Source: Cannabis sativa (lineage: Eukaryota; Streptophyta; Magnoliopsida; Rosales; Cannabaceae). From it: DNA of 64,000 bases. Numbering within the stretch: position 1 is the first letter of the stretch; each line of letters opens with the position of its first letter. The stretch is taken from the NCBI RefSeq assembly GCF_029168945.1, contig NW_026870038.1, positions 558,001-622,000 on the forward strand. Direction: 5' to 3'. The translations under genes and the position numbers were made by a program. The notes beneath the pieces were generated by a model. That model worked only from the letters and a program-made list of their open reading frames with translations. It was not told the origin of the DNA and did not search any database. Positions 10,861 through 23,111 of the stretch are shown in pieces.

Positions 10861-13240
10861 TGTACTAGTACTGCCTTTTTGGACCTTCTTTCATCTCACA
10901 ACACAACACAACGTACCAAAAATGATGATGTTGTTGTTTGATGATGATGATGATACATATATTTGTTATGTATATATATGTGTATATGTGTATAATATGT
11001 ATATGAATTGGTATAAAGAAATGGAAGACCTCATCAAAACAAACCCTCTTAACAACTTTATCTTTACCTTCCAATTTTAGCCTTTTTCTTTGGGTGTTTA
11101 ATTTACATAGTTTTTTATTTTTTTAAAATTTTATTAATTAATTTATTTATTACCTTACTCAGCATGCTTTGAAATTATGTAAACATAAATAAATTGTGTT
11201 GTAAGGCACACACAAAAAAGGAAAAGGTAAACTTTTTTATTAAAGAAGAAAAAGAAACAAAGGTAATGACAATTATATTATTATTATTATTATTATGATG
11301 TTGCAAAGAGTCATTTTCATAAGGATAATAATATGCTTATGTATATAAAAAAAAATGGAGAAAGAAAAGTTACATTCTACGAATGGGAAATTGTTTTTCT
11401 ATGGGTAATTCTTAATTTAATGATGATATACCATTTTTTCTATATTTTCTTTGCTTAAACAAATTTCTTCTATTTTATTAAATATATATTTATATAATAG
11501 TCAACAAAATGAAATACTCAAAAGGAAAATGGCATAACCACATTGTATTGCTTATTAATTTTAGAAGAAATAGTCAAAACAATTTATCTATCCCCATAAA
11601 AAAGTAATAAGAAATTTCTTTAGTAGGGGTACCCTAAGGGTTCATTTTATTAGACACCCTTTCTGTTTCGGCATTTAGAAACTTGTTTATTTTAATTTTT
11701 TCATAATCGCGTATGTTGTAGCTATTTAGTATATTTGTAAATTTTAAAAAAAATTTGAATAGTCTACCGTTACTGAAAATAAAATTTAAATAATTATTTA
11801 CTATATGTATTAAAAAAAATAATCGTGTGTACAACAAAATATGTAAATATTATTTTTCGATATTCTAAAATATTAGAAACTTTTTGAAAATTTCCAAGCA
11901 AAAAAATGAATTAAAAAATTATTGTAGGTACCGAAACAGATTAAAAATCTACCAAAATACTCATTTAAAGAATGTACTATAAACTTACTCAAAATAATAT
12001 TTAATTATAACACTATTTTTTATTTTTTTTTAAACGATCTGCTAATATAATTACTCATAATCTTATTAAAGCGTCTTATTTTTTTCGAAACTGAGTATTT
12101 AACAAAAATGATATTGTTGTTAAGATATAATCTTATCTTTTTACTAATTTCAACATTAATAAAAATTCTATATTTATATCAACAAACAAAAAAATATTGG
12201 TTATTCTTTTATAATAATTATTATATTGAGAATGACATTTTTCTTTGTGAGGCTTGAATTGAAAAGAACACTTGTCATAGTTTTTTGATTGAGCACATGC
12301 AATAATAATATGGAGTAGGACTTAAATTTCAAGGAAATATCTAGAACTACAATACGAAGTACCCATTTATTAAAAATTAAATATAAAATATGAGGACCAA
12401 GAAATAATGAAAAAGAAAATAAACCTATCATTTATTTATTTATTTATTTATTTTATTTACTTATGTTTTCTTTTTTTTTGAAAGAGAAAAGAGAAGCAGC
12501 CAAACTGGCCAAAAGAATCTTCTATTTAGGAACCCTTTTTTTTTACATTAAAAATAAAACCAAAAAAAAAAACATTTTTTTTATAATAATATTTTGGTTA
12601 TTTATTTTAGGGCATTTACATGAGCATAGGTCGTCCAAAAAAGGAGAAGTGATTGTCTGCGACCGTGTACATCGATCATATCTGCACCCTTTCTATGGGA
12701 ATGACACGTGTAAGAAGAGGTGGGTTTTACAATCGCGAAGTGATAAAGTTACAGCGGCTGTCATTATCCATTGCAGTCACAGACATCACCATTTCATTTT
12801 TATTTTCTCTTTTCTTGAGAAGGGCATTTTCATATGGTACGTTCTTTTCTCACAAAAAATAAAAAAATAAAAAAATAAAAAAATCTTTGTCTTTGCATTT
12901 GAATATTTACATAATATAATAATAATTATCTAAACAAAGAGTGTTTTTCTTTTTTGGCAAAAAGATAAAGATGAGATGAGAAAATAGAACATATTCAATT
13001 TGGATTTTGGGTTATCTAACTTTTTAAACAAATAAAAATACAAATAGAGTAGCAAAAGAATTTCTCCACCCATATTTTATTCAACAATTATTAAAGGTAA
13101 TGTTTGAAGAAATATTATATAATAAATGTTTATGATTTTTTTAAAAATTAATATTAAAGAGAAGTTTAGAACTATGAAAATAATTAAAAGAAATACTACA
13201 CGATATTTTTAATGTGATTTATGTGTTAATGAATTTTAGT
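10861..13240. other. Intergenic DNA upstream of the CID gene
   Basis: Mostly AT-rich simple DNA with GAT, TTA and AAAAATA short repeats. A less AT-rich stretch at 12610-12800 contains the palindrome ACACGTGT (G-box core CACGTG at 12705-12710). The overlapping ORF at 12463-12870 has no recognisable domain. Confidence 0.5.
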
Positions 13241-13454
13241 CCGCCAAAAGTTAATAGTATTAACAATAATAAGTTAGTTAAAATCTCTTAATTGGTTAGA
13301 ACTGTTAGTACGGACTGTACAGTTAGGTGGTTAGGCAGTTAGACTTATTTTATTCTTTTATAATATCATCCTATACATAGGTCTTACTTTCTCTAAATTG
13401 TAATATGCTATAGATGCAAACTATTGAAGATCGAAGCTTTTCAAGAACTCGATC

Positions 13455-14744
13455 TTGGTGAGAATAAGAGCAAAAACTTCAGCTACCACCACTGATCAAG
13501 AAAATCCATTAATCAATGCCCCTGATCCGATTGCTCCTCCACCATCTCAAACTTATGTTGACACTCATCATCAAGTTACCTTTACAGCTTTGAACCATCG
13601 CCCAACCCAGATTGATCGACCAACTTATGACAACATTCGCCCAACCCAGATTGATCGACCATTTTATGAAGACATTCGAAGTCCCTACTTCCTAAGTAAA
13701 GCAAATCATCCAGGATTAGCACTCACAACCCCTGTTCTTACAAATCACAAGTTTAAGCCATGAAAGTGTGATTTCAAACTCTCCATTAGCACACGAAACA
13801 AAACTCCATTTTTTGAAGGTACATCACCTTAACCTCCTCTAAATGATCCCTTACTTAGTTCTTGGATTAGATATAACTAGACGGTCATGTTTTGGATACT
13901 CCATTCGGTCTCACTTGAGATCAAAAGCAACATCATGTACCTGGACACTGCTATCGAGATGTGGTATGAGTTGAACAATCGCTTTAATCAAGACAATGGG
14001 CCACGGATCTTTAAGCTCGATGAAACCTTGACTTATCTTCATTAAGGTGACAATTCTGTTAGTGTTTACTTCACCAAACTCATTGCAACGTGGGATGAGA
14101 TCAATCAATTGCGTCCTCTCATCCTTTGCACTTGTGTTGCTGTCGCATAGGGCCAAGATCATCTTAAGTATTATCAGGTTCTTCAATTTCTCAAAGGGCT
14201 CAATGAATGTTATCATGGTTTCTGCAGTCAGATCCTTCTCATTAATCCCTATCCACCTCTCAACAAAGTCTTCTCCATGATCATCCATCAAGAACGTCAA
14301 AAAGCACTTAAAAATTGCACTATTCCCCCAATTATTGCTGCAACACCAGCCTTGTTACTTTACCTAATTCTACGCCAACAACAAATCATACCTCAAGAAA
14401 TAAACGATCGCATTCCATGTGTTCTCATTGCCAAAAACCAAGACACTACAGAGAAAAGTGCTACTTTCTCCATGAGTTTCCCCTGGTTATGGCCAAAGAC
14501 GACCAACTACACTCTTGCCAACAACAACTGCAAACAAGAAAACGACAATAACTCTAAAGTTAATCCTCAAATGTTACAAGTCTTAGGAAAAATTATTGAT
14601 CCCTATACATCTCAACTCACTCTCGATCAGTGTCAAAAGATCATATCCATGTTGAGCCAACAATTGCAGCCTACTGCTTTAACCTCAACAGACACTCCAA
14701 CAATTACCAACTTTTTTGGTAACTATTGGAAATTATTTAACTAG
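13455..14744 (+). pseudogene. Decayed Ty1/copia gag (UBN2-type) relic
   Basis: Several plus-strand frames read in sequence like a copia-type gag. A Pro-rich N terminus is followed by a UBN2-like core (motifs MWYELNNRF near 13960, YFTKLIATWDE near 14068 and FLKGLNECY near 14190). Then comes a partial zinc knuckle CSHCQKPRHYREKCY near 14420-14470. The frame changes and in-frame stops (for example after DETLTYLH near 14043) show it is dead. Upstream, at about 13440-13475, a degenerate TGGTATCAGAGC-like primer site may be present (TGGTGAGAATAAGAGC). No pol domains follow, so this is a gag-only remnant. Confidence 0.7.
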
Positions 14745-15774
14745 GATCTTAATTTATTAATCATGTATGTTGGATTATAAGTTATAATCTAACAACCTAA
14801 ATATAAAATCTCTAAAATCGATAAATAAATCACATAAAGGTTGTAGAAAATCTTACATTGAGTGTAGTAGAACGTTACGACTATTTCCGTTCAGTTCTCT
14901 AACTCTTAATCATTTTTGTTGCAAAGTATGATCAATAACTGAATTTGAATTCAATTCTCCTTCGATTGTGTTCATTACAATCTTCTTCTCTATATTGGGT
15001 ATTGCTTTGACATGTGTGGACAATCACTCAATACTAAGGAGCACAAAATTTTGAGGAGAAAACTAAGAGAATTTTAAAAATTATATATATAATTATAATA
15101 GTTTTTTGATTCAGTTTTTTCTAACAAAAAGTAAGTCGCTATCATATTACATGTTGACTCAGAAATTTGGACTAGACTTTTAAGCCACACCTACTCGCTA
15201 GATTGTCGAGAATGAAAAAGTAGTTAAGTAATTATAAGAGTGACACGATAAATTTATAGTAGTTCACTCTCTGTATCGTGACAGTAATGGAGCTATATCT
15301 ACTTTGAGTTTTTATTTCTCATGAGATGGTATTATAGAAAAATGCTAAGTGTTAGAAGCTCCAATTTATGGAGAGAGAAACTATAGAGAGTAGCTCTCAC
15401 CTTGTGTGTAGTTTTCTAAAAGTCAAAAAAATGAGCTAAGGGAACTTTTCTTTTATAGGTGAAGGAAGCCCACAAAAAATGAGAAAATACATTTTAGATG
15501 TTTTTGACTAGAGATGATGATCTAACGGTAAAAATTAACTTCTGGTGGTGATGGTCATTTTTTGGAGCCCGGTGAGACCTGGTGCGGGTAACCCGGAGCT
15601 TATTTTCGTAACTTCCTTGGAGTGAATTTTGGTGCCAATAGCTTTAGAATTACAATCAAAGTGTGAGATATGACTTCATAGAGCATTGAATTAACTTTGA
15701 AACATAAATTGAATCGCGTCAATCGAATTAATATTGAGTGAGTTCTGGATGTTTTGCTGAAGGCAATAAATGAC
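14745..15774. other. Intergenic, repeat-derived DNA
   Basis: No gene is seen. A 27-base palindromic stretch, TGTTGGATTATAA joined to TTATAATCTAACA, lies at about 14767-14793 just after the gag relic and could be an LTR-edge remnant. The rest is low-complexity or unrecognised repeat sequence. Confidence 0.4.
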
Positions 15775-17515
15775 CCAGCGCCCAGGTTGACATCCAACGC
15801 TAGGTTGACATCTCAGCGCCCAGGTTGACATATGATGTCAACTTGGACATTGGGTAAGTGTAAAAACGTCCAAGGGATGTACTTTAAGATGGCTAAGTGA
15901 TATTACTGTTTTGCAGAAATGAGAGACTCAAAACTATTCATTTTCGAGTGAGTTTTCCATGTTGGAAATGAGAAATGTAAAGTTGTGATTTTGAATTCTC
16001 TGACTTCGTGGATCTTAGTTATTGTTAAAAACTAGATGAACAGTCAAAACAGAATCAGAATTGGATAAGCATAACCCAGTGTCCCAGGTCATTTGTCAAC
16101 TTGGGCGCTGGGTACTCATTCTCGAGCTCCCAGGATCTCGTTTTGATACTTCTAAGGTTCATGAACTTGAGGATGATGTCTCTTACCCTATTTTTGACCA
16201 TTTTAGATTCATTGGTCGAATTAACTTTGACATTTAAGTAATTGAAGGCAGCATCCCAGGTTGATTATCAACCTGGGCGTTAGGCTCGGGTTTGTGATTT
16301 TCTCCCCGAGTTTGCTTTTATTTTTGATAATAGAAAAAATGATCGGAACATTTTTTGGTGAACTTGATTAGAAACTGCCTAAGTTGACGATATGTCAACT
16401 TGGGCATTGGGTCACAGTTATGGCCCTTCGAAAGTTCCGTTTGGTCCCCAAAAATAATTGAATCTCAATATTTTATTTTTTGAAAACAGAGAAAATTCTC
16501 AGAAGAGTTCTCAGAAAAACATCATTGAAATCGGCTTTTGTCAACCTGGGCACTAGGCCAGTCCCATGTGTCAACCTGGGCGCTAGGCCTTGTTTTTAGC
16601 ACCCAGGAAGTGATATTTCTTCCATGAAAGAACCTATTTCCATGTTTTTAATGAAGACGAAGAATAAGAAAAAGTTAGATCGTCGATCTGATACTTGGAA
16701 GGTGCCCAGATTGACAAATTGTCAACTTGGGCACTAGGGTGCTCTAGGCCCCAGGGCCCCGGGTGCTAGGGGTGTTCATAAAAACCGAAAAACTGAAACC
16801 GACCATCAAACCGACCAGACCGTAACCGAATTTTTGGTTCCACGTCATCACCGAATTTGGCGGTCAGTTTCGGTTTTTTTGACATGGCGGTCGGTTTCGG
16901 TTCTTGAAATAAAAAAATAGTTTAACCAAAAAACTGCCAAAAACCGCCAAAAACCGCCTAAAACCGCCAAAAATCGCCTAAAACCGCCCAAAACTGCAAA
17001 AAACTGCCTAAAACCACCAAACCGAAAACCGCCAAAAACCGTACGGTCAGTTTTATACGGTTATAATTTCTAAACGGTCGGTTACGATTTTCGTAAAATA
17101 AAAACCGTAACCGACTGGTCGGTTATAAAATTTTAAAAACCGATCATAACCGACCGATTTTCACCCCTACCGGGTGCTTAAAATGAACTTGCTCTGATTA
17201 TGATTATGATACCTCAAATATATCTATGGTATGTCTAGTTGTTGTCCCAATGCAAGTTTTGATCCATTTGCACTAAGATGGTCCCGAAAACTGAAACCCT
17301 AGTTGGGAACGTCAACTTGGGCACTAGGTGAAAACCCTAGGTGCCCAAGTTGGCTTCCAAGTTGCAGGTTCGTGTCATTTCAGCTCTCAGGGCTTAGATT
17401 AGGTTGCTCCATGTCTTCATGGTATAAAATACTGAAAGATAGTGAGTTGGATTCAAGTTATTGAAGTCCAAACTTCCATCTCAGAGCTCCAAAAGTCAAC
17501 ATGGGCGCAGGGCTA
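15775..17515. repeat. Irregular array of palindromic GCCCAGGTTGACA motifs
   Basis: The motif GCCCAGGTTGACA and its complement TGTCAACTTGGGC recur about a dozen times: near 15780-15862, 16084-16108, 16252-16275, 16376-16410, 16540-16585, 16700-16737, 17308-17350 and 17488-17512. At several sites the two halves face each other across a few bases and would form a hairpin. Each is usually followed by (A/G)CTRGG. Removing the hAT insertion at 16767-17169, spacing is roughly 130-270 bp. The DNA between motifs is not obviously repeated. I do not recognise the family. No ORF covers it. Confidence 0.65.
16767..17169. mobile_element. Non-autonomous hAT element with 8-bp target duplication
   Basis: The element is 403 bp, starting TAGGGGTG and ending CACCCCTA, a perfect 8-bp terminal inverted repeat. 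It is flanked by the identical 8 bp CCGGGTGC (16759-16766 and 17170-17177). An 8-bp duplication with this terminus is typical of the hAT superfamily. The interior is dominated by ACCGAAAAACCG and AAACCGCC repeats and encodes nothing. It sits inside the palindromic motif array and is therefore younger. Confidence 0.85.
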
Positions 17516-18690
17516 GAGTCCCCTCCACGGTTGATTGCTATGACTCATGTCTACTCAAATTTGTGACGTCATCCTTCTTGCCACGTGTCAAACATTGATG
17601 TTCATCTCAAAAGAGAAAGTTTCCAAGTTAATATTTTCCCCCCAAATTAACTTTACACGTATTAAACATTGATGTCTACGTCATTAAAAAAAATTCATTA
17701 TATTTCTACATCTAAAAAAAAAGTCAACTTTATATATTAATTTGAAAATGTAAATATTAATGTTATTTTTATTACTAGTATTTTATTCTATTGATATTTA
17801 TACATTACCAAAAGCACCTAAAATATTTGTTTAAGGTTGTTCCAAAAAAGAACATTTTTGAGGGGGTTAGAGTTGGTCCAAAGCTTTAAAAAAAATATAT
17901 TTGGTTAATGTCCCCATTTCATTTCTTTTCCCTTTTTTTTTCTTTTTTTTTTTATGTTCTTTCACAAATTTCAATACTAACTAATCTGAACTGATTACCA
18001 AGATAGCATATGATATAGTTATGATGTTGGTAGTAAAAAAGAAAAGTGCTATATTAGTGAAAGGGAGCCACAAATTATGTCATTGGTATAAAGTTTTGGT
18101 GATATTGAAGAGAAATGTACAACAACAATGGAGTTATTTAAGTGGGCCCCACAAGCACTAGGCATGATATCAGCCATTGATTTTGGTGGTGGACCATCAA
18201 GATTCATTCAAGAATGAATGAATGATGGGGCACTGTCAATATTTTATTGTTCTCCTAATTTATGTCAATGGCTATAATAGGGCCACATAAAACCAAAATA
18301 TATAGATATAAAAATTTGGGGAAAATATGCACTTCATCTCTAGAGGTGCGTTTTAGTATATTCTCTATTTATTTTGACATTTAATAACATTTTTTATTCT
18401 ATTTTTTTTAATTATTTTGTAAGTTATAATTATTTAAAATTATAAAAAATTAAATAGTTTATAAAACTAAAAATAATAAATAATTATTCATTATGCATAT
18501 AACAAAAAATAGTCAAACGTGCAATAAAATATTTAAACTTTATTTTTAATATTATAAACTGATTATAATTTTCTAAAAAATTTAGAAGTGTTTTTAAATA
18601 ATGTACACTAAAAAAAATTAGATCGAAAAATTCTTCTAAATTCAAAAACAGATATGGAGTGCAACGAAATATTTATTTAGTTAAGAGTCC
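17516..18690. other. Intergenic DNA with bZIP-like palindromes at its start
   Basis: TGACGTCA (17564-17571) and CACGTG (17582-17587) lie close together, then AACATTGATGT occurs twice (near 17593 and 17666). Such sites can bind bZIP or bHLH factors, but no gene starts nearby. The remainder is AT-rich with no gene. Confidence 0.4.
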
Positions 18691-18694
18691 ATAT

Positions 18695-19055
18695 TAGACC
18701 ATCTGTAACGGATGGTGTATAATTTAAACTAAATTTAGCTCAAAAAAATGAGACAATATTATATTAAGTTTATATTTTATAATAGTACTCCAATACATTA
18801 GACGTAAAATTAACTTTTTTATTAATAAAAGCATTAAATTTTGATTGAAAGAATATAAATATCTTATTAAATATAAAAATAAAATATAAAAAGTGATTAA
18901 CTATATTAATAAATGGAAAAAATGTAAATAAAAAAATTATATTTATTGTAGTGTAGAATTTAGTCCATGCTATATTTTGTTCTACTGTCGTCACAATTTT
19001 TAGCATGTAATAAATTAGTATTACTTTATATACCACTACTAGGCCATCTCCAAGA
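18695..19055. mobile_element. Probable MITE (CCATCT...AGATGG ends)
   Basis: The left edge reads GACCATCTGTAACGGATGG and the right edge ends in GGCCATCTCCAAG. The interior is AT-rich and non-coding. The edges resemble common plant MITEs of the CATCTCCAACGGATG type, but I could not define a target duplication. Confidence 0.35.
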
Positions 19056-19456
19056 CACACTAAAAACTTAGAAATTTTTACACTAAAAATCTAAAATGAT
19101 AAATTTATTACATTAATACCTATACACGGCTAAACCAACTTTTTTACACATCTTTTATATTTTATTACTATTTTACCACATGCACACACAATTCAACCTT
19201 TTTTGACACGTGATTGATTGATTGATGCATTACATCAATCACTCTATACATCATTTCTCTCTTTTTTCTCTTCTTTTTCCTTTTATTTTCTATTTCTTTT
19301 TCAGTTTTTTTTTAAAAAAAAATAATAACCTTCATAGCTAACACTTCCCTCTTCACAATCACAACTCCATTTTCACTCTTCTTTTTGTTCTTCAAATTTT
19401 TTTTCAACTCCCATCAACCGTTTTCTCTCTTTTTATTTTTCTCTTAATATATAAAT

Positions 19457-19711
19457 ATGGTTGTAACTTATTCTTCATCAACTCCTTCCCTTGTTCAAAA
19501 AAAAATTTCTAAAATGGAGTTGAAATCTTTAGCTAATAGAAACAAGGGTAAACGACATGTTGTTGAGGATGATGACTCTAATTTTGCTCCATTGTCGTAA
19601 CGTGGGCGAGCTCTTCCAAAGAAGAAATCAAAGGTGGCAGCCCATGAAAAAATTCCTCAAGATGATGCTAAAAAAAATGATCAAGATGGAGTTGGTCTTC
19701 AGTATAAGGTT
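19457..19711 (+). pseudogene. Broken basic-protein ORF inside a repeat
   Basis: From ATG at 19457 the frame reads a Ser/Thr then Lys/Arg-rich protein (motifs NRNKGKRHVVEDDD and RGRALPKKKSKV), with an in-frame TAA near 19598 between them. The frame then continues to a possible GT donor near 19709. CT-rich leader-like sequence lies upstream. This could be the first exon of a transposase-associated or captured gene in a Mutator-like element, but no catalytic domain is visible. The downstream 1.2 kb is T-rich, intron-like DNA. I do not recognise the protein. Confidence 0.35.
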
Positions 19712-22700
19712 TGATTTTAGTTTCTTTTTGGTTTCGCCCCTATTTAAAATTTGTTTGTATTTGCCATTTGTGTGTCTTGTGTTTTTCGATTTTACTATTC
19801 TAGGTTTTTTATTTTAGCATTTCGTTTGGTTTTTCAGGGCTACTATTTTTTTAGTTTAATTTATTTGTTCTTTTTATGGGTTTTTCATTTTCGTTTGTTT
19901 AGTCTTAAAAACTGTTTCATTTTGTTGTCTTTTTTTTTTTTTCTGTTTTATGTTTTTCCAGATGTTTTATTCTTTTTCATTTCGGTTTTTCATTTGATCT
20001 ATTCTAAGTTTGTATTAGTTTTTTCACGGTTTTTAATAGTGTAAACACGTTCTGTATCTATTTTTTTGGAAATATGTTTTTGTCTAGTTGTTTCCTATCC
20101 ATTTGTATATCATCAATGGGTAACAATTTAATTTATCATGGATGTTGATGTTCAAAGAGTTTTTTCTGTATTTTAGTTTGTTTACAGTTATTTTGTAGTT
20201 TTATTATAGTTTTGCTACTTGCATATTATATAAACTATCTTAAAACGATAATGCAACTATAATGCAACCAAAACAAAAAATAAACAGACTTATACGTAAC
20301 GTGTTGTCCCTTAATTCAAATTTGCTCTTCTTATTCTGTTTTTTTAAAAATATATTCCACATTGGAAACCAATAATCAACCAAAATGCAACTATATATAA
20401 CGTAGATCTATTATTCATGAGATTTTTTTTTAAAAAAAATTTCACATCATACCTTGTTTTGGATTCGGGGGGAGCTCTAGATCTATTTGTTACAGATCTA
20501 CATTTCATGAATCCGGATTTCGATATTAGGGGGAGTTGTTTTGATCGAATAAAACCGAAAATAATTGTGTAATTTTAGTTTCTTCCCAGTTTTTTTGGTT
20601 TTTTTTCGTAAATTTCTATTTAGATCATTGCAAGTCTTCTTTTCCAGTTGATTTCGCCGGAATTAATGGTTGTATTTTCTTCGTTTTGGTTTCATTTTAG
20701 TTGTTTTGCGGTTTTGAAACGATCAAGGTATGTCAGCTTCATTGTTCGCTCCGTGCAGCTAAAGGTTTAGTGCATGTGGTATTTTTGTAAATATTTGTAT
20801 GTGGACTGTATAAATGTTTAATGGGCCGGCCCATAGTATTTTTGTAATTTTTTTTCTTTTTTTGTATTTTTCTGTTTTTTTCCCTTCTTATATACAATAT
20901 AGTGTAATTTTTTCTACAAGATGCTCTAACTGATCCTTAAAACCTATTCTGTTTTGATGAGAGGCTATAGTTTCTCACTAATAATAGTGGACACTGTAGA
21001 TCATGACATTCTTTTTTTTTTTCTAATAATTAAGTAATTCATTTATGAAGTAAATTTTTTTATTATACTAATAAAATAATATTATAATAAAGAGTATAGA
21101 TTTTAGTTTTGTAGTTAGAATTGAAAAAAAAATTGTGCTAAAATAATACTCTTTTGGTGTTAATTTAACACTAAATTTAAATTTTATCATTATATATGCA
21201 CTTTTAGCTAGAAAAACTTTATTTGCATCCTAAAAACTTTTAAAAATATATCATTTTAATAATTTTTATTTTATATAAAATTTATATCTGTACTAACTTC
21301 TTTTAACTTTTTTCTTTTAATTTATATTTTAAAAAAATATAATTTTTCTTAGAAAAAATAAATATATATACATGATTTAAAAAAAAATTAAAAAAAGTAT
21401 TGCAATAAATATAAAATAATCGGACTAATATTAAAATTAATTTTTAAAAATTATTTAAGCTTATTTTTTTTTAATAATAAAGTGTAGTTTTATTATTTTA
21501 TGGGTTAACTATCCATTGACAATAGTGTTATAGGCTTACCCAAAATTATAATAAAGAAACCAAAATACCAAAAATAATATTGTGTTTTTTATTTATAAGG
21601 CGGTGCCAAATGCCAATGATTGTGAAAGGCCAGCCAATTAGGGTGAATGATTACTATAAAGTGAAAAGGGCAATTATACAACACAATACTATATTATGCT
21701 TTTTGGCCTTTACCATAATTTTATTATATACCATTACCATAATATAACAAGTTCTATTGTTACATCATGTGTGTCCCTTGTTAATATTATAAATTTTGTT
21801 TCATTAAAGAAAGTGATATTAATATTTGTTTAATTTATTTGTATTGGATTAAAGTAAAGTTTAACATTGTGAGTATAATTTAAAATGTGTAAAATTTATA
21901 GGTGGTTAAGAAAAGCACATTATTCTTATGGGATGGCACTGTGGGACTCGGCCTAATGGGGAAGAAATTCTTTATTTAAATAGAGAACGAGATAGGGACG
22001 AGGATGTCATTCTCTATCTTGATGGGGACTCATTTAATATATTAATTATTTTTTATTAATATTTTATATTTTATAATAGAATGATATATTAGTGTCATTT
22101 AAAAAAAAAAAATTAAGTTATATTTTGCATAATAAAATGATTATTTTTATTTTATTCTATTTTATTACCTCTAACAAATTAATAACAATAAAAATAATAA
22201 AACTAGGATCTTTAAAAAGGATCATAGGTGTAGTGAATAGTGATAATGTATACTTACTATTGTGTCTAGCTCTAAGCTCTTTTTTTTTTTCGAAAAATAA
22301 TAATAAAATGAGAATAGACTAGGTGTATAGTTTGGAGGTCCCCACTTTAGTGCATTAAAACTACAACAACAACTAGTCTATAAAATTCATATATAAATTT
22401 TTGAGTTGTACTGTGATAGGATAGGAGTGCCTAATGAAATGAAATGAAAAAAAGAGAGAGAGAATACTTACTTATAATTAGTATGTTTTGTGGAAGAGTT
22501 TGAAGATTTGGAATTTACTATATTCTTTATCAATTAACATTTTAAGTACTTGTTAATTAATATAATGAGAAAGAAAAAAAGAGCATATCATGTAAGCTTT
22601 CTTTTTTTCAAAAATAAAAAATGGAAAGCACTGATTTTTTTGCAAGTGCAATTTGATCATCATGGGGTTTTTTTGGTTTAACTTCATCTACACTATAATC

Positions 22701-23100
22701 TACACTATAGGCTCTACATAAATTAATGTCTTTTTTTTGGGCTAAAGAAAACATTTTTGATAGAGTTGTAATAAGTTGTTCCAATTATGCAATGCAAGTA
22801 AAAAAAGTCAAAGGTTTCGTATTCAGATGTAACAAGAAAGAAAGTAAGACATCTATCATAATCAATAGTTGAAAATTAATGAATAGTGTTTCATTCATAT
22901 ACGTGAAACTACTATTTGTCCTTAGTAAGGGGCACAAAATTCATTCCCTTTCAAAATATACAATTTTCTATATAAATATTTTCTAATAAAAAAAAAACAA
23001 AGGTAGGTAACTATGCTTTTACAAAGTATTTTGTTATTTTGTATTTTTTTTTTTTTTTTTTTGACAAAAACCTGAAATCCTTCAAATATAAAAACCAAGT
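19712..23100. other. Gene-free AT/T-rich DNA
   Basis: 19.7-20.9 kb is T-rich and may be the non-coding part of the repeat carrying the broken ORF; it ends near AGATGCTCTAACTGATCC. 20.95-23.1 kb shows only AT-rich DNA, homopolymer runs and short spurious ORFs. I see no gene or RNA. Confidence 0.5.
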
Positions 23101-23111
23101 AGTACAAAGAT

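Noticed and set aside
12463..12870. 135-residue plus-strand ORF
   Set aside because: Composition is Phe/Lys/Ile rich from AT runs, with no domain and no splice or promoter support.
15775..17515. CRISPR-like reading of the spaced palindromes
   Set aside because: Spacing is irregular, the motifs occur in both orientations, there is no cas gene, and the DNA is plant nuclear.
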